Assembly: GCA_964030475.1 (NCBI GenBank)
Contig: CAXIPT010000002.1
Span: forward strand, 4,939,087 to 5,003,086
Length of the DNA stretch: 64,000 nt
Source: Tethya wilhelma
Taxonomy: Eukaryota > Porifera > Demospongiae > Tethyida > Tethyidae
Direction: 5' to 3'
In this document: piece by piece, positions 1 through 12,613 of the stretch
Layout: each line of letters starts with the position of its first letter
How positions within the stretch are numbered: position 1 is the stretch's first letter
Program-made: the position numbers and the translations under genes
The notes under the pieces: model-generated
The model's database searches: none
What the model saw: the letters and a program-made list of their open reading frames with translations, nothing else
What the model was told of the DNA's origin: nothing

Positions 1-3000
1 TTGAGATTCAAAACAGATCTAGACCCCACTAGGGGGATTGACAACAATGATGTGGACACATTTGACAAGCGCTATGTGGACACAAAACAGTGGAATGAAA
101 GACCAGAGAAGATGCTGCAAAGTAAGGAACTATTTGCTCAAGCAGTAGCAGGTGACAAACTTCCACAAAAGAAAAATCCAAGAGAAATTTTGCCAGTAAA
201 TGAAGATCAGCTTTTGAAGGAGATCCAAACTGTGGAGGCAGAGATTGAACACAAGATAGAAGAAGCTTCTCGACAAGCAATTGAAGAACTGAATGATGAT
301 CTTCAATTAGTATCGGAGCCTCACACACATCAAGATGAACAATCTATAGCTGCTGTTCCAATTAGTGTGAATGAAACTTTACAAGAATTACCGCCAAACC
401 TCACTTCAAATGAAGAATACATAACCAGGCCAAATCAGCCTTCAGAAAGAGTACCACTGCAAGAAATTAAGTTCAGTTCTACAAAAACACCAGGTCCCGT
501 AATTGAAAAACATGACTCCATAATTCTCAGCACTCTTGACTTTGTTGATCAACCCGAATACCGTCTCATGCATCACTGCTTCATCACAAGACGATCAATG
601 TACCTGGTCGTCTTCAACCTACAAGATATGGTGAAAGATGGTGGGCTCACTCAAATTTCACTGGAAGAGATTCGCTATTGGATTCACTCAGTCCATGCCC
701 ACATCTACCCTCCTGATGAAGATGAACGAGGCAGAGATGAGAAAATGAGACGAGTCTGTTTAGTAGGCACTCATCGAGCACCAAAGGATCCACAACAAGG
801 TCGAGAAATCACTGAAGATGAACTAGATTCAATCAATGAGCTACTGAAAAAGGAACTTCTCTCAGATGACAGATGCGTGGATCACATCCATTGCGAGGAA
901 GAGAGTAAATGGATCTTTGTATCTGTAGAGAATTCCATTGACGGTACAGATGATGAAGATCGGAAAAAGAGTGGTGCTTTTCAACTCCAGCAAAAGATGG
1001 GATCTGTTTTAGATCATCTTGCTTTCCTCCAAGAAGACTATCCGATCATCTGGCTTCAATTTGAGTCAGAGCTGATGAGACAGAGAGAGTATCGTAAAGA
1101 AAGATCCCAGTCCATGGTGATCAGCTTGGAAGAGATTCAGAGTTGGGCATTTCAACAAGGAATCACAGATCCTGATGCTCAAAGTCTTGCTTTCCAATTC
1201 TTTCATGATACGGGAATGATTGCATACCTCAGTAAGTTACGTACAGTTGTAGTATACCAATGAGACCATTTACATTATTATAGTAAACTATTGATACTCA
1301 TACCATTTACAGAGCAAACACCCACACTTTTTCTGACTGAAGAGGAATGGCAGCAGCTTGTTAATCTGGTGATTCTCGATCCAGCCTGGTTGATAAAGGT
1401 CATGAAGGTCATTTTTCAGATGGACCAGTCATTCAAAGGAGTTCCTGGAAGACTGGTTCGAGATCTACTCACTTATGGGATTGCATCATCTTCTTTGCTA
1501 AAAGCTTGTTGGAAGGAGTTCACTGATAGCGGCCCAGCATCCTTCAATCAGCTGTGTCTAATGTTGCAAGCTAATTGCCTCATCTACCCTGTGCCTAGTC
1601 TATCAGAGTCTGAGTCTTGTCCACCAAAAGCAGAGATGGATCCTCTACCAGCAGGTGACAGTCCACCTCTAGCAGCTTCCACTCGAAGTCAAACAATTAA
1701 CATTGAAACAACAGTTGTTGATAAAACAGAAATACTCTTCCTTGTGCCATGTAAGCTTCCCCCAAAGCCGGCTGAAGTTTCCAAACCTGGTGAAAAATTG
1801 CGATGGATTGAGTTCTATTTTGACTTTCAAAAGTTTCTCCCAAATGAGATTTACCACCGCCTTATCTGTCTCTTCTTGGCTGTTTCTGAAGGCACTAAGA
1901 AGCCTAGTGGCAAGAAGAAGATGAATATGTTCTACAGCACATGCTGTCAGTTCTTCAATGTTGATGGGTGCAAATGGAAGATTGAGTTCGAAAAGAATCT
2001 ATACAGACTGAAAGTATCTGTTATGTAAGTTGTCAGTGATTTATTGGTTTTAGGATGTTCATTTTACTACCGAAATTATTGACAATATTATAGACCAAAG
2101 GCAGGTGATAAACGACCTCCAAGCTACTTTATCAACAAGGTGCATGAGGAATACCTCCTAAAAATTTGCCAAGCCAGTCACCTCCAAGGTCTGGAGTACT
2201 ATGGCGGTCCCTTTGTGAAGTGTACTAACTGTGGAGAGGAGGAAATAGTGGAGTATGTTGGGTATGCTCATGGAGAACCTCAAGAACCACCTCGTGATGA
2301 TCTGTGGTGTACCAACTGCCCCAACAAGCATGTAGATATCAATGAACTTTTGAAACCACAGGTATAATTACGTTGACTTTTTTAGCTATGTAGCTACATT
2401 GTATATAGCATTGTTTAAATTTTGCTTCTTATAAAATTATATGCAGCCTGACTCAAAGATGTCATCAGATCCAGTACCAAAATTGACTGCTGATGATAAA
2501 AAAGACAGAAGTAAAGTATCTCACTTGCCACTAGCACTTTTGGATGAAGATTCTTCCACCCCCCTATTTACAAAGAAGGAACAAAAGACAAGAGTAAGCT
2601 AGTTGTGTTAATTAACTTGCATCAACTGCATCGATTGTGAGTAATTCATATATAAATTGTATGTATTTACACATGCAGCCTCTACTTGATACTCAAAGCA
2701 GCTCTACTTCAGCAAAAGAGGCTCCCTCGATTCCTTCTACTCGAGCTCAGCCTTCCAGCTCGAAGCCACTTACTCTCAAAACGCTGACCATCATCAAGTG
2801 GAAAGATGAAATGGGAGTACCACAGAAACCACTTCGTATTATAGGTACTGTGAGTCCGAAGTGGAAAGAGGCTGGAAGAATGTTAGGCATTGATGGACCA
2901 CAGCTTGAAATAATCTCAAAAAAGCGGCGACAAAATCCTGCCGAATGCTGTTGTGATGTCTTTATCAATTGGTTGGAAGGTACCTGTGACTATCCAGTGA

Positions 3001-3089
3001 CGTGGGGAGGTCTTATTGAGTTACTAGAAGATCTACAACTTTGCCATATAGCTGATAACCTTAGAAAAGCACTAAACATTGAATATTAA
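1..3089 (+). CDS. Gene A: ROC-COR-Death protein, 5' part outside window
   Basis: This is the 3' portion of an ANK-ROC-COR-Death gene. Exons read 1-1231, 1313-2024, 2094-2361, 2447-2593 and 2679-3089 (stop); all junctions are GT..AG and keep frame, and they match the paralogues. The window starts inside the ROC exon, just after where the P-loop lies in gene H, so the true start is upstream. Visible parts are the variable insert, the switch region (bases about 530-600), the G4-like motif VGTHRAPKD, the COR domain (exon 2), a Cys-rich module with two CxxC pairs (exon 3), a linker, and a Death domain (about 2790-3086). The DxxG switch-II motif, DFAGQ in all paralogues, reads DFVDQ here, so the key Gly is Asp, and a nearby Pro is Leu. 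That suggests altered or lost GTP switching. It is probably a cytosolic signalling protein; the role is inferred from domains. Confidence 0.85.
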
Positions 3090-3230
3090 AGTATTGTACA
3101 TGCATGTGTTTTTCACTGAAACTTTGAAAAAAAAGATTTCATTAGGTTTAATTTTCTGTTTACTTTTTATAGTATTTACTATAATAATTATTATAACAAA
3201 AGTCTTTAGCTTTATCTGGTACCTGATCAT

Positions 3231-3271
3231 GAGCATGCGCATTAAGCAAAATCAGAACAGGGGCGGGGCTT
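3231..3271 (+). promoter_or_regulatory. Putative gene B promoter: NRF1-like site and GC box
   Basis: Only 232 bases separate the stop of gene A from the ATG of gene B. They contain GAGCATGCGCA (3231-3241), close to the NRF1 palindrome, and GGGGCGGGGCTT (3260-3271), a GC box, about 50 bases before the ATG. The same pair, in the same order and at similar spacing, lies upstream of genes D and H. Function is inferred from motif and position. Confidence 0.5.
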
Positions 3272-3321
3272 GATATGAAGGAATTACCGGAATGCGCTAG
3301 GCTGGCTACTAAAAATTCAAG

Positions 3322-6300
3322 ATGGACGGTTTATATGGTAAGCTTATATATGCAACTGGCCATGGTGTTGAAATATATATAAACTTGTATATACAGATTA
3401 TGATGATGATGATGATGTTTTATATGATGATCAACCTGATTATGATTTGGATGAGGATGTAGAAACACCAGAACTTGGTATGTTCATAGATATTATACAC
3501 TACGTAGTGTATAATATCTATGGTATGTTGACAGGTCATGACAAAGCCAGGCTACTCAACCAAGTTGTTTATTCACCCTTTTCTACAATAACAGATAACT
3601 TTGATCTAGTTGAAGCACTCAGATCTCAGGCTAGTGTACCTATTAAACTGTCACTGGCAGATATCCAGGCTGCACTCTCAAAGACCATGCCAAAAGGATC
3701 ATCAGATTCAGTAAGTCAGAACTGAAACAGAATGTACAACTCATGGAGTACATATATAGTGGTGCCATCATTGATGGCCAGTAAATCCTTTTGATAACCA
3801 AGCTATATCTATTAGATCCACAACACTATCAATCATAGTATGATGAACAGCTAACTCATCGTAAAGACACAAATCTTGTGAACTCAAGTTGTCAATTTAC
3901 TGATTTTTTATTACACGTTCAGTCTAAGTTGAAACCACCACCAAAAAAGCGACCAAAACTTCAAACCACAACCGACACCACTGAACTAGGACTGAGACTC
4001 AAGAGTGTTGTCTTGAAATCTGTTCTGAGTGGCCAAACAGAACCAATCGAAAGAGCCGTTAAGACGTCCCGAGAACCAAAGTATCTTCATTTTGTAGCCA
4101 ATCGTGAGTTTGGAGCTACTTCTACAGTACGACTGCTAGACTTTGTAGCACAGGATACCAATCTGCCCAATGTAAGGATGTCACTGTTAAGTTGTTGATT
4201 AATTGGTGGAGGTTAATAATTATTTAGTACTACAATTTTGGAAGTTAATACGTGTTCATTCAATCACAAACAAACTTAAGGTCCCAGTTGCCTACAATTT
4301 TCATTCTCCTCTTATGATTGCTTGTGAGGAAGAGAGAGAAGACATGGTGAAGGCATTACTGGACAATGGAGCCTCACCAGCTTTCAGAAACAAGGTAAGA
4401 TCTGGGAATTTGACGTCTAATTTGTGGGTACTACCAAATATGCTCATAACAAATGTGCGTACATACATACAATCATACTATATAGTTGACCAGCCTGGTT
4501 TTTATAATGTATTGAGTATCATAACATGTGTGATTTGGCAGGATAAGCTGAGTGCTCTTCACATTGCTTGTAACAAGGGCAAGAAAGAAATTGTTGACCT
4601 CTTGCTGAATGCTGCTAGTAAACAGAAGATACTTTCTAAAAGAACAAAACATCCCAGTGATTCCCCATGGATGATAAATGGCAGAAACCAGAGGGTATAA
4701 TAGAATTGAAACTAATAGCATTATGTTTTGATGACTGTGTTTCATAACATAACCGTCACCATGGTTGCTGCATGTACACAGTGTTGTTACGATCTACTCA
4801 CTATCGTAATTCACACTCTATAGGGATGGAGTCCCCTGATGTTTGCCATCAAAGGAGGCCACATTGATATTGTTAATAAACTGCTACAAACAGGCCTAGT
4901 TAACTACAAAGCAACAAGCAGGGTTGGTATACACACATAATGTATTATTATTCACTTGTACACATAAATTATTGTGCATAACTTTTTTATACAGAGGGGG
5001 TGTAATGTCCTCCACTTTGCCTGTAGAGGTTCTAGTCTCGAATGCTTCAATGCAGTCTTTGCTCGCTACAAAAGTGCCAAGGCATATTCTGAATTGATAT
5101 TAGCCACAGACAAGGTAAAACATTAATGTCATTCACTTACTGCTTGAATGTTGCTCCATGTCAATCCATTCATCCATGGCACAATCTAAAACTTACTTGT
5201 GCATTACATAACTGTAGAATGGGTGGAATATCGTCCACCATGCTAGTGCTAGCAAAAATGTGAAGATATTGGAGCAGTTGCTCAGCCTACTAGATGAAGA
5301 GAATCGAACCAAACTCATCAACCAACCTAACAAGGTATGTGTTATACTAGTATACGGTACTACCCATGGAGTCAATCATTTCAGTTTTAAATTGATTGTA
5401 ACACTCAAATGCTTAGGCTGGCTATACCCCATTCTTGATCGCCACCGAGTATCAGTGTGGATACGCCATAGAGCCTCTCATTGCTCATGGTGCTGACATA
5501 TCTCTGTGTGCAAAGGACAGAGACAAAGATGATGGTGAAAAGAGTGGTCTCCATGTTGCTGCCATACACGATAGCAAAGACATTGCCGAGCTACTTCTAG
5601 ATAAGGAGTGTCCAATGGATGCTCAAGATTCAGAGGTGTGCTTTAAATACTGAGCTTCAGCATCGTGATATCTTGTAATAATTACAATTATGATTAATGT
5701 CTTATGAATGTATAGGGTAATTCAGCCCTCCATGTTGCCTACAAGAAGTCCAGTTTTGAAGTGATAACTGTTTTGAGACGAAGAGGTGACGGGAAACTGG
5801 AAGAGTTGAGAAATAAAGTGAGCCCAGTGTTGCATCAACTTGCTAGCTACATGCATATCCACACCATGAATATGATGGTTGCTATGACAATACTACACAT
5901 ATGCATGCTTGCTTGGGCATGCATGCATGCCAATGATTGATGGGTGATAGTTACTTGGCAACAATGACTCTTAGTGATTCTTATCGGATATCTTGTTACT
6001 CCATATCATGTATGCATACACTCCTTTTCATTGCATGTTCATTTCAGGAAGGAGTACTTGCAAGGAAGATTGTACCAGATGATGGTAAGAATTAAGATCA
6101 AACTGTGTCAAATCAAGTCAGTACAGCTACTTTATGACTATATGAATGTTTTTTATTTCAGTAATCCCTCCCGAAATCAAAAAGCGTGGCAAAGAAGCAA
6201 TTGAGTTGTACAAGAAAGCGTTAAAAGAAGGAAAGAAGAAAATTCCTCGCTGCAATCTGCTGATCCTCGGACAACAACGTGTTGGAAAGACAAGTGTTTA

Positions 6301-9300
6301 TCGACTTCTTGTTGGGTTGGGATTCGATCCAGACCAACAATCGACGCTGGGAATAGAGAACAAGAGTGTAGACACTGTGGACACACGTCTCCTTGACACT
6401 GAGCTCTGGAAAGAGAAAGAAGATGACGAACAAAAGAAGCAAAGTAAAGAACTGTTTGCTGATGGAGTGGTGGCAGAAGTTCGTGACAAACTTCCCCCAA
6501 AGAGTAAAGACCCCACCAAGCCGTTTAAGCCTATCTCCAGTGAACAACTCATGAGGGAGGTAGAAGTTATCACAGCTGAGATTGAGCAAAAAGTTCAGAA
6601 GAATCCAGAGTTATCAAACGATTCGGTAAAAGCATTAATATTATTTGCAAAAGAACGTCAAATCCCATGGACCCCTTCACAACAGCCCCAACAATCATCA
6701 GCTAAGCCTAAGGTTACCATGGCAACACAGGCTCCCTCACACCCACGTGGCAATCCTACTCCTAAGTATCCTTCATCGAAGAAGCAATCTGAAGCAAAGA
6801 GTCGTATTCAAGGAGCTTCAAGACCACGACCACAGGCTGCAGGACGCAAGGTCATAAATGTAGATCAACAGAACAGACCCACAACTGTGGGTGCAGGAAT
6901 TAAAGACACTACTTCTTCTGACACTAGCAACCAACCAGTCCCACCTAGCCCAGTAACTCAGGATCCACCGGTAGCTGATACAGGTCCAAAAGTTTATCGC
7001 CAACACCGCTTCACTATCAATGAAAGATTGAAATCAACAGTAGAAGAAGAAGAACCGTCTCTTATTCTCAACACTCTTGACTTTGCTGGTCAACCAGAGT
7101 ACCGTCCCATGCATCACTGCTTCATCACAAGACGAGGAATGTACCTGGTCGTCTTCAACCTCCAAGATATGGCTCTTTACATTAAAACAGAAGACAAATG
7201 TGGAGATGAAGCTGTCCTGAATCCACTGGAAGAGATCCGCTATTGGATTCACTCAATCCATGCCCATATCTATCCTCCTGATGAAGATGAACGAGGCAGG
7301 GATGAGAAAATGAGCCGAGTCTGTCTTGTAGGCACACACAGAGCACCAAAAGATCCAGAGCAAGGCCGAGAAATCACTGAAGATGAACTAGATGCAATCA
7401 ACGAGCTGCTGAAGAAGGAAATTCTCTCAGATGACAGATGTGTTGATCATATTCATTGCGAGGAAGACAGCAAATGGATCTTCATACCTGTGGAGAATTC
7501 CATTGACGGTACAGATGATGAAAATCGCAAGAAGAGTGGTGCTTTTCTACTCCAGCAAAAGATGGGATCTGTTTTAGGTCATCTTGCTTTCCTCCAAGAA
7601 GACTACCCGATCATCTGGCTTCAATTTGAGTCAGAGCTAATGAGACAGAGAGAGTATCGTAAAGAAAGATCCCAGTCCATGGTGATCAGCTTGGATGAGA
7701 TAGAAAGTTGGGCATTTCAGCAAGGAATCACAGCTCCTGAAGCTCAAAATCTTGCTTTCCAGTTCTTCCATGATACAGGAAAGATTGTGTACCTCAGTAA
7801 GTTTAAGCATGTGTTATATATATACATGTACATGTACACGACATTGTATTATGTATGCGGACCATGAATTATATACAACTCTGTTCTTGTTTCATGTCCA
7901 GAGCAAACACCTAGGCTGTTTCTGAGTGAAGATGGGTGCAAACAACTTACTGATCTGGTGATTCTTGATCCAGCCTGGCTGATCAAGGTCATGAAGGTCA
8001 TCTTTGAGATGAAAGACACATCCAAAGGAGTTCTCAGAAAGCTGATTCAAGTTCCTGCAAGACTGAAACGAGATCTAATCAACACTGGAATAGCGTCTTC
8101 CATCTTATTAAAAGAATGCTGGAAGGAATTCACAGATGAAACTCAAGTATCTTTCCACCAGCTGTGTCTAATGCTGCAGGCTAATTGCCTCATCTACCCT
8201 GTGCCCAGCTCAATCATTCCCGCTCCCTCAAGAGCCAACACTGACCCCCTTCCACAGACCAATAGTCCTGTTCCTACAGTTCCTTCTAGGAGTCAAACAG
8301 ACCCGGTTGAAAGCAGCAACTCTGAGAAATTCTTCCTTGTGCCGCACAAGCTTCCTGAAAAGCCACCTGAAACACCAGGCAAGTCTGATTCTCGATTACC
8401 ATGGATCAGATTCTTCTTTGACTTTCAGAAGTTTCTTCCAAATGAAGTCTTTCACCATTTCATCTGCATCATGCTGGCTGATCCTGAAATTAAAAAGTCA
8501 AAGAAGAATACATACTACAGCACATGTTGTCAGTTCTACAACATTGATGGATGCAACTGGAAGATTGAGTTGCAACAGAATTTATACAGGCTGAAAGTCT
8601 CTGTACTGTAAGTTTAGACACTAATCATGTGGTTGCATGAATTAGCGATATTTATTGTGAAACTTTGTTTGTCACAAACAGGCCTAAGGAAGGTGACGAA
8701 AGAGCTCCAAGCTACTTCATCAAAAAGGTGCATGAGGAATACCTGCTGAAAATCTGCCAAGCCAGTCACCTCCAAGGTCTGGAGTACTATGGCGGTCCCT
8801 TTGTGAAGTGTGCTAACTGTGGAGAAGAGGAAATAGTTGAATATCTTGGGTATGCTCATGGAAGACCTCAAAAACCACCTCGTGATGATCTGTGGTGTAC
8901 CAACTGCCCCAAGAAACACAACATTGATGAACTTTTGAAACCACAGGTATGGTATACCACTGCATGCACACACTATTGTAGGTTATGTATAAGGATACGT
9001 AGCATTATAGGTTAGTGTGCTTATTGTTTTTCATTCAGCCTGCTGAGGTATCATCAGATCCAATACTCACTGTAACTGCTGGAGATGATAAAACAGAAAG
9101 AAGCAAAGTATCTCGTTCACTTGTGGAAGAAGACTCATCTACTCCACAGCTGGTCACAGAGCCAGGTGCCCAAACAGGAAAAGTAAGCAGCATTGTTCGA
9201 GTTAGCAACACTTTCATTCACTCATGATTAATTTTGTCTAATAATTGCATATATACAGCCTGTACCTGATACTCAAAGCAGTTCTGCTGCAGCAAACGAG

Positions 9301-9669
9301 ACTTCCTCAATTCCTTCCACTCAGCCTTCAAGCTCGAAGCCACTTACTCTCAAAACGCTGACAATCATCAAGTGGAAGGATGAAAAAGGAGAAATCCAAA
9401 AACCACTTCGTATCATACGCACACTGAGTCCCAAATGGAGAGAGGCTGGAAGAATGCTAGATATTGATGGATCCCAGCTTGAAGCAATCTCAATGTATCG
9501 GCTAAAAGATCCTACCGAGTGCTGTTGTGACGTCTTTACCAAGTGGCTGGAGGGGGCATGTTCTGAAGACTACCCAGTATCATGGGCTGGACTCGTTGAG
9601 TTACTTTATGATCTGCCACTTAAGCATTTAGCTGATAACCTTAAAAAAGCACTACATATTGATTGTTGA
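3322..9669 (+). CDS. Gene B: complete ANK-ROC-COR-Death protein (about 1547 aa)
   Basis: Seventeen exons: 3322-3337, 3397-3477, 3535-3710, 3923-4171, 4281-4394, 4542-4694, 4824-4922, 4995-5114, 5218-5334, 5417-5635, 5716-5817, 6048-6084, 6162-7796, 7902-8607, 8682-8946, 9039-9182, 9259-9669. All junctions are GT..AG and the frame holds to the stop. Layout: an Asp-rich N-terminus (residues 1-35), about seven ankyrin repeats (about 175-480), then the P-loop GQQRVGKTS near 530. A Pro/Gln/Ser-rich insert of about 200 residues follows, then DFAGQPEYRPMHH near 800 and VGTHRAPKD near 885. COR covers about 1040-1275, a module with CANC and CTNC pairs about 1275-1363, and the Death domain about 1430-1545. 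The order matches DAPK proteins without the kinase. It is likely a GTP-controlled scaffold that recruits Death-domain partners. The start gives a short Asp-rich peptide like those of paralogues D and F. Confidence 0.9.
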
Positions 9670-9814
9670 TGTAGCTACCTGTATTATGCATATTGTGGTT
9701 GATATTAACAAATTTTTAAATGGGGTGCGGCTAATCTGCACCCCACATCACGAGATACGTAGCTGACCCCACCTCAATATGGCTTCAAGGGTATGTTTTG
9801 TCATGTAGCTCTCC

Positions 9815-9896
9815 GTTTTGAAGTTAGTGATAACTGTTTTGAGACAAAGAGATGACGGGAAACTGGAAACGTTAATAATTATTGGAAAACAAAGTG
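9815..9896 (+). pseudogene. Stray ankyrin-exon fragment
   Basis: A copy of the end of ankyrin exon 11 of the family lies about 150 bases after gene B. It ends in the same splice-donor-like sequence but has a small insertion inside the exon. It closely resembles the exon at the end of gene fragment C (15745-15843). No neighbouring exons are present, so it is a dead duplicate. Confidence 0.6.
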
Positions 9897-10019
9897 AGCC
9901 TAGGTGTACATCATAATGATTATTGATTATTACAAGATTATGTTGTAGTGTGAATATTGAGTGGTTGCTATGGCAATACTACACATACACTGGTTGGCAT
10001 GCAATGCAATACAGCAGAT

Positions 10020-10356
10020 GATGACACGCTGGAGAGATCGAGGGCTAGGAAGAAGCCACAATTCATTCATGCAATAGGACACCTATAACTGACAATGCAC
10101 ATTTTTCTGATCGATCATGTTCGGTGCGTATGTACTGATCAGAAATCATGTAAGTATACAGTTCCTGTATACAGTAGCTTCTATCACCACTTAAAGACCC
10201 CTTAACAGTTCAATAGGACACCTTATAACTCAATGTGCATTTTTCTGATCAATGTTTGGTGCTATGTACTGTCATAGCAACAGCTTAATTGCATCACCCA
10301 CTTAAAATTCATTTATACAGTATAAGACACCTTAGAACTTAATTACTGTATAACAC
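10020..10356. repeat. Imperfect tandem repeat, about 140-base unit
   Basis: A unit starting with AATAGGACACC and containing GCACATTTTTCTGATC occurs near 10074 and again near 10213. A degraded third start (TAAGACACC) lies near 10322. No open reading frame of note is present. The stretch sits between gene B and the composite element at 10357. Confidence 0.5.
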
Positions 10357-10542
10357 TTTGTTTGCCATTGCCTAGCAACCAAAGTTTTTATAGGCTAATT
10401 GTCGGTTACTGGCTGGGTGGAGGTGACAATGGAGTAGCTAGGGATCACAGGGGGTCAATGGCAAACAAAATAGTTGCATGCCCTTAAGTGTGCAGCACTC
10501 GACCATGCATCGAGTGCTGCCCACTTAAGGGTCTTGCAACTA
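10357..10542 (+). mobile_element. Composite MITE with terminal foldback
   Basis: Bases 10357-10470 have inverted ends (GTTTGCCATTG at the left, CAATGGCAAAC at the right). The next 72 bases (10471-10542) form a palindrome starting TAGTTGCA and ending TGCAACTA. The same two parts occur together in reverse orientation at 16111-16284, so they probably move as one non-autonomous element of about 186 bases. Confidence 0.6.
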
Positions 10543-10684
10543 TAATGTAACAGCAGGCTTGCATGATTATCGTCCTAACTCTATAGTGCATTCAAAAATC
10601 ACCAATTGATTGTTGCAATCCCTTGCAATTCACCAGCCATCACACCTGCAACATGTATATAAGCCCAATACTAACATAAACCCA

Positions 10685-10759
10685 CAACAATGTAATTATG
10701 GGATGTTGGTAATCACAGTATGCAATAATGAATACCAACATCCCTTAATTACATTGTTG
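10685..10759. repeat. 75-base foldback repeat
   Basis: Left arm CAACAATGTAATTATGGGAT and its near-exact reverse complement at the right end surround a short A/T-rich loop. The flanking AACCCACAAC occurs on both sides and could be a target-site duplication. It is a small foldback MITE or hairpin with no coding capacity. Confidence 0.5.
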
Positions 10760-11999
10760 AACCCACAACTGGCTTGGGGTCACCATGCATGCAAACTCAC
10801 CTATAGCTGCAGATGTCTGTGTTCAGCAGCTGTATCCATGGTTCATTGCTTAATGAGGAAACTCTTGAACATTTTATATTGTGAGCTATATACCACTGAG
10901 AGTATGGTGGTATAATTATAAACTTGTTGCGTGATGTATAGAAATTGTGCCTATAGTTTTGCATATAGCTACCTCTCTTGTGCTTGGCCAAAGCAGTGGA
11001 AGCACCCCATGCAGAGAATGCACATATGTGGCTACATGACCATATGTTTAACAATAGTCATAGCATGGGCTTAGCTGCTATGCACAAAAGTATTATAAAT
11101 AAATATAATAGCTAGTGGTATTTCTGCTCAGTGCATGAATTTCAAAGATAATTATACGTACAGTGTAATTATAGTACACAGCTATAGCTATAGACTCTCC
11201 TCAGCAAACAAAAAAAACAAAAACAAAAAAAGAATAACAAAAAACAACAAAAAAAAGAGACCCAAGCTTTTGATATACACACACATGCATATATACATAC
11301 ATGACTTCAAACTTGGAGTATACTAAACAAATGATGTAGGCTGAAACAGGACTGCATGATTATCCATGCATAGCCTCCATGCATGGCATGGTTAGGATAT
11401 GCAACATCACCCATAATATGCATGACTGGCATGTTTTTTTTGTACAGTCATGATTGTAATTGTGATGAATTATTGTAATGACATTGTATTATTCACTAGT
11501 CATTATGTGCAAACACTCCCTTCTTTTTGGGAGGGAAGACTAATACTATTATTCATAGTACTTCAGCCCTGAAATTGTCATGGTGGCCATATTCTGGGTT
11601 CACCACTATGCATGGACTCAACCACAATCACTATGTATACTATATTGGGCTGAAGATCAGAGCTAGCAAGTGCATGGTCCGATTAAGCCTATAATATTAT
11701 AAGGTTCTGTACAAGACTGTGCATGCTATATAGTTTTAAATGGCAATGGCTGTAGGCAGATTCTAGAGTCCATTAGTCATGCTTTATACTAGTCATTGAT
11801 ATATGGGCATGGCACATCATAATTGGATCAGTTAATTAATTGACTGAGTGTATGTTATAATCACATGACATGCGTATATGCGTGGACATGATGCCTTCTG
11901 AAACTAGATACATGCATGCTGGCTTAACGGATGTCAAATAACTATATAATGGGAACATTAAGAAGGTATGACTATAATGCATGCATGACAGCATTAGTA

Positions 12000-12000
<1 letters not shown>
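10760..12000. other. Intergenic AT-rich DNA, no gene seen
   Basis: Both strands were read in this stretch. There are only short unrelated open frames, an A/AC-rich tract around 11205-11265 and scattered TGCATGCA-type palindromes. Nothing supports a gene. Confidence 0.6.

Positions 12001-12032
<32 letters not shown>
12001..12032. repeat. (AC)n microsatellite
   Basis: An uninterrupted AC dinucleotide tract of about 16 units. Confidence 0.9.
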
Positions 12033-12034
<2 letters not shown>

Positions 12035-12117
12035 AATAGCTGCATGGGGTTTCTTTTTGAAAGCTGGAGTAATTACTGCATAAAAATGAATTTATTTCTT
12101 GTTGTGTACTGTTGCTA

Positions 12118-12196
12118 AGTGGGTGATACAAGCTGTTGTATATTGTTAAGTGGATTGTACAAGCTGTTAATGATTATAGTAAGTGGATTGTACAAG
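12118..12196 (+). repeat. Threefold imperfect short repeat
   Basis: Three copies of a unit like AAGTGGATTGTACAAGC occur in about 80 bases, the last two nearly identical. No function is suggested. Confidence 0.45.
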
Positions 12197-12613
12197 CAAG
12201 AAACCATTGTATGAATAAAGGTACAGTTGCTCTCCTGTATAGCTCAGAATTTTCCCGTATCTTATTGAGAATGTGTATGCTCAAAAGCATGAACTGTTAC
12301 AGTAGCTACCAGCTGTGCCTGCATCTTAAGTTTCAATTCTGCGCAAGGCACATCATGTACTATGTGCACATATGTACTACTAGTTAAAACTTGCATGCCA
12401 TTCCATTTGTTGAAATTATAACTCATTATAATTATGACAGCACCAAAAAACATACAAATTTAGCAATGCGTATGCAAATAACAGCTGCTGCAACCATAAA
12501 TGGTACCAGCCTAGCCTATTGTTCTTGTTTTAAAATAAAATTATTATGGAGACAATTCTACACTTATACCATAACCGTTTAGTGCATGCATGTATATTTG
12601 AAATGTAATGGAT

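Noticed and set aside
1..3. TTG as the start codon of gene A
   Set aside because: The window begins inside the ROC exon; paralogues have the P-loop and ankyrin exons upstream.
3322..9669. Assignment of the large genes as DAPK or LRRK orthologues
   Set aside because: No kinase domain or LRRs are present in any member; only the ankyrin-ROC-COR-Death order is shared, so no symbol is given.
12001..12032. Tandem AC units and other short repeats as a CRISPR array
   Set aside because: Simple dinucleotide tracts without spacers, in an animal genome.
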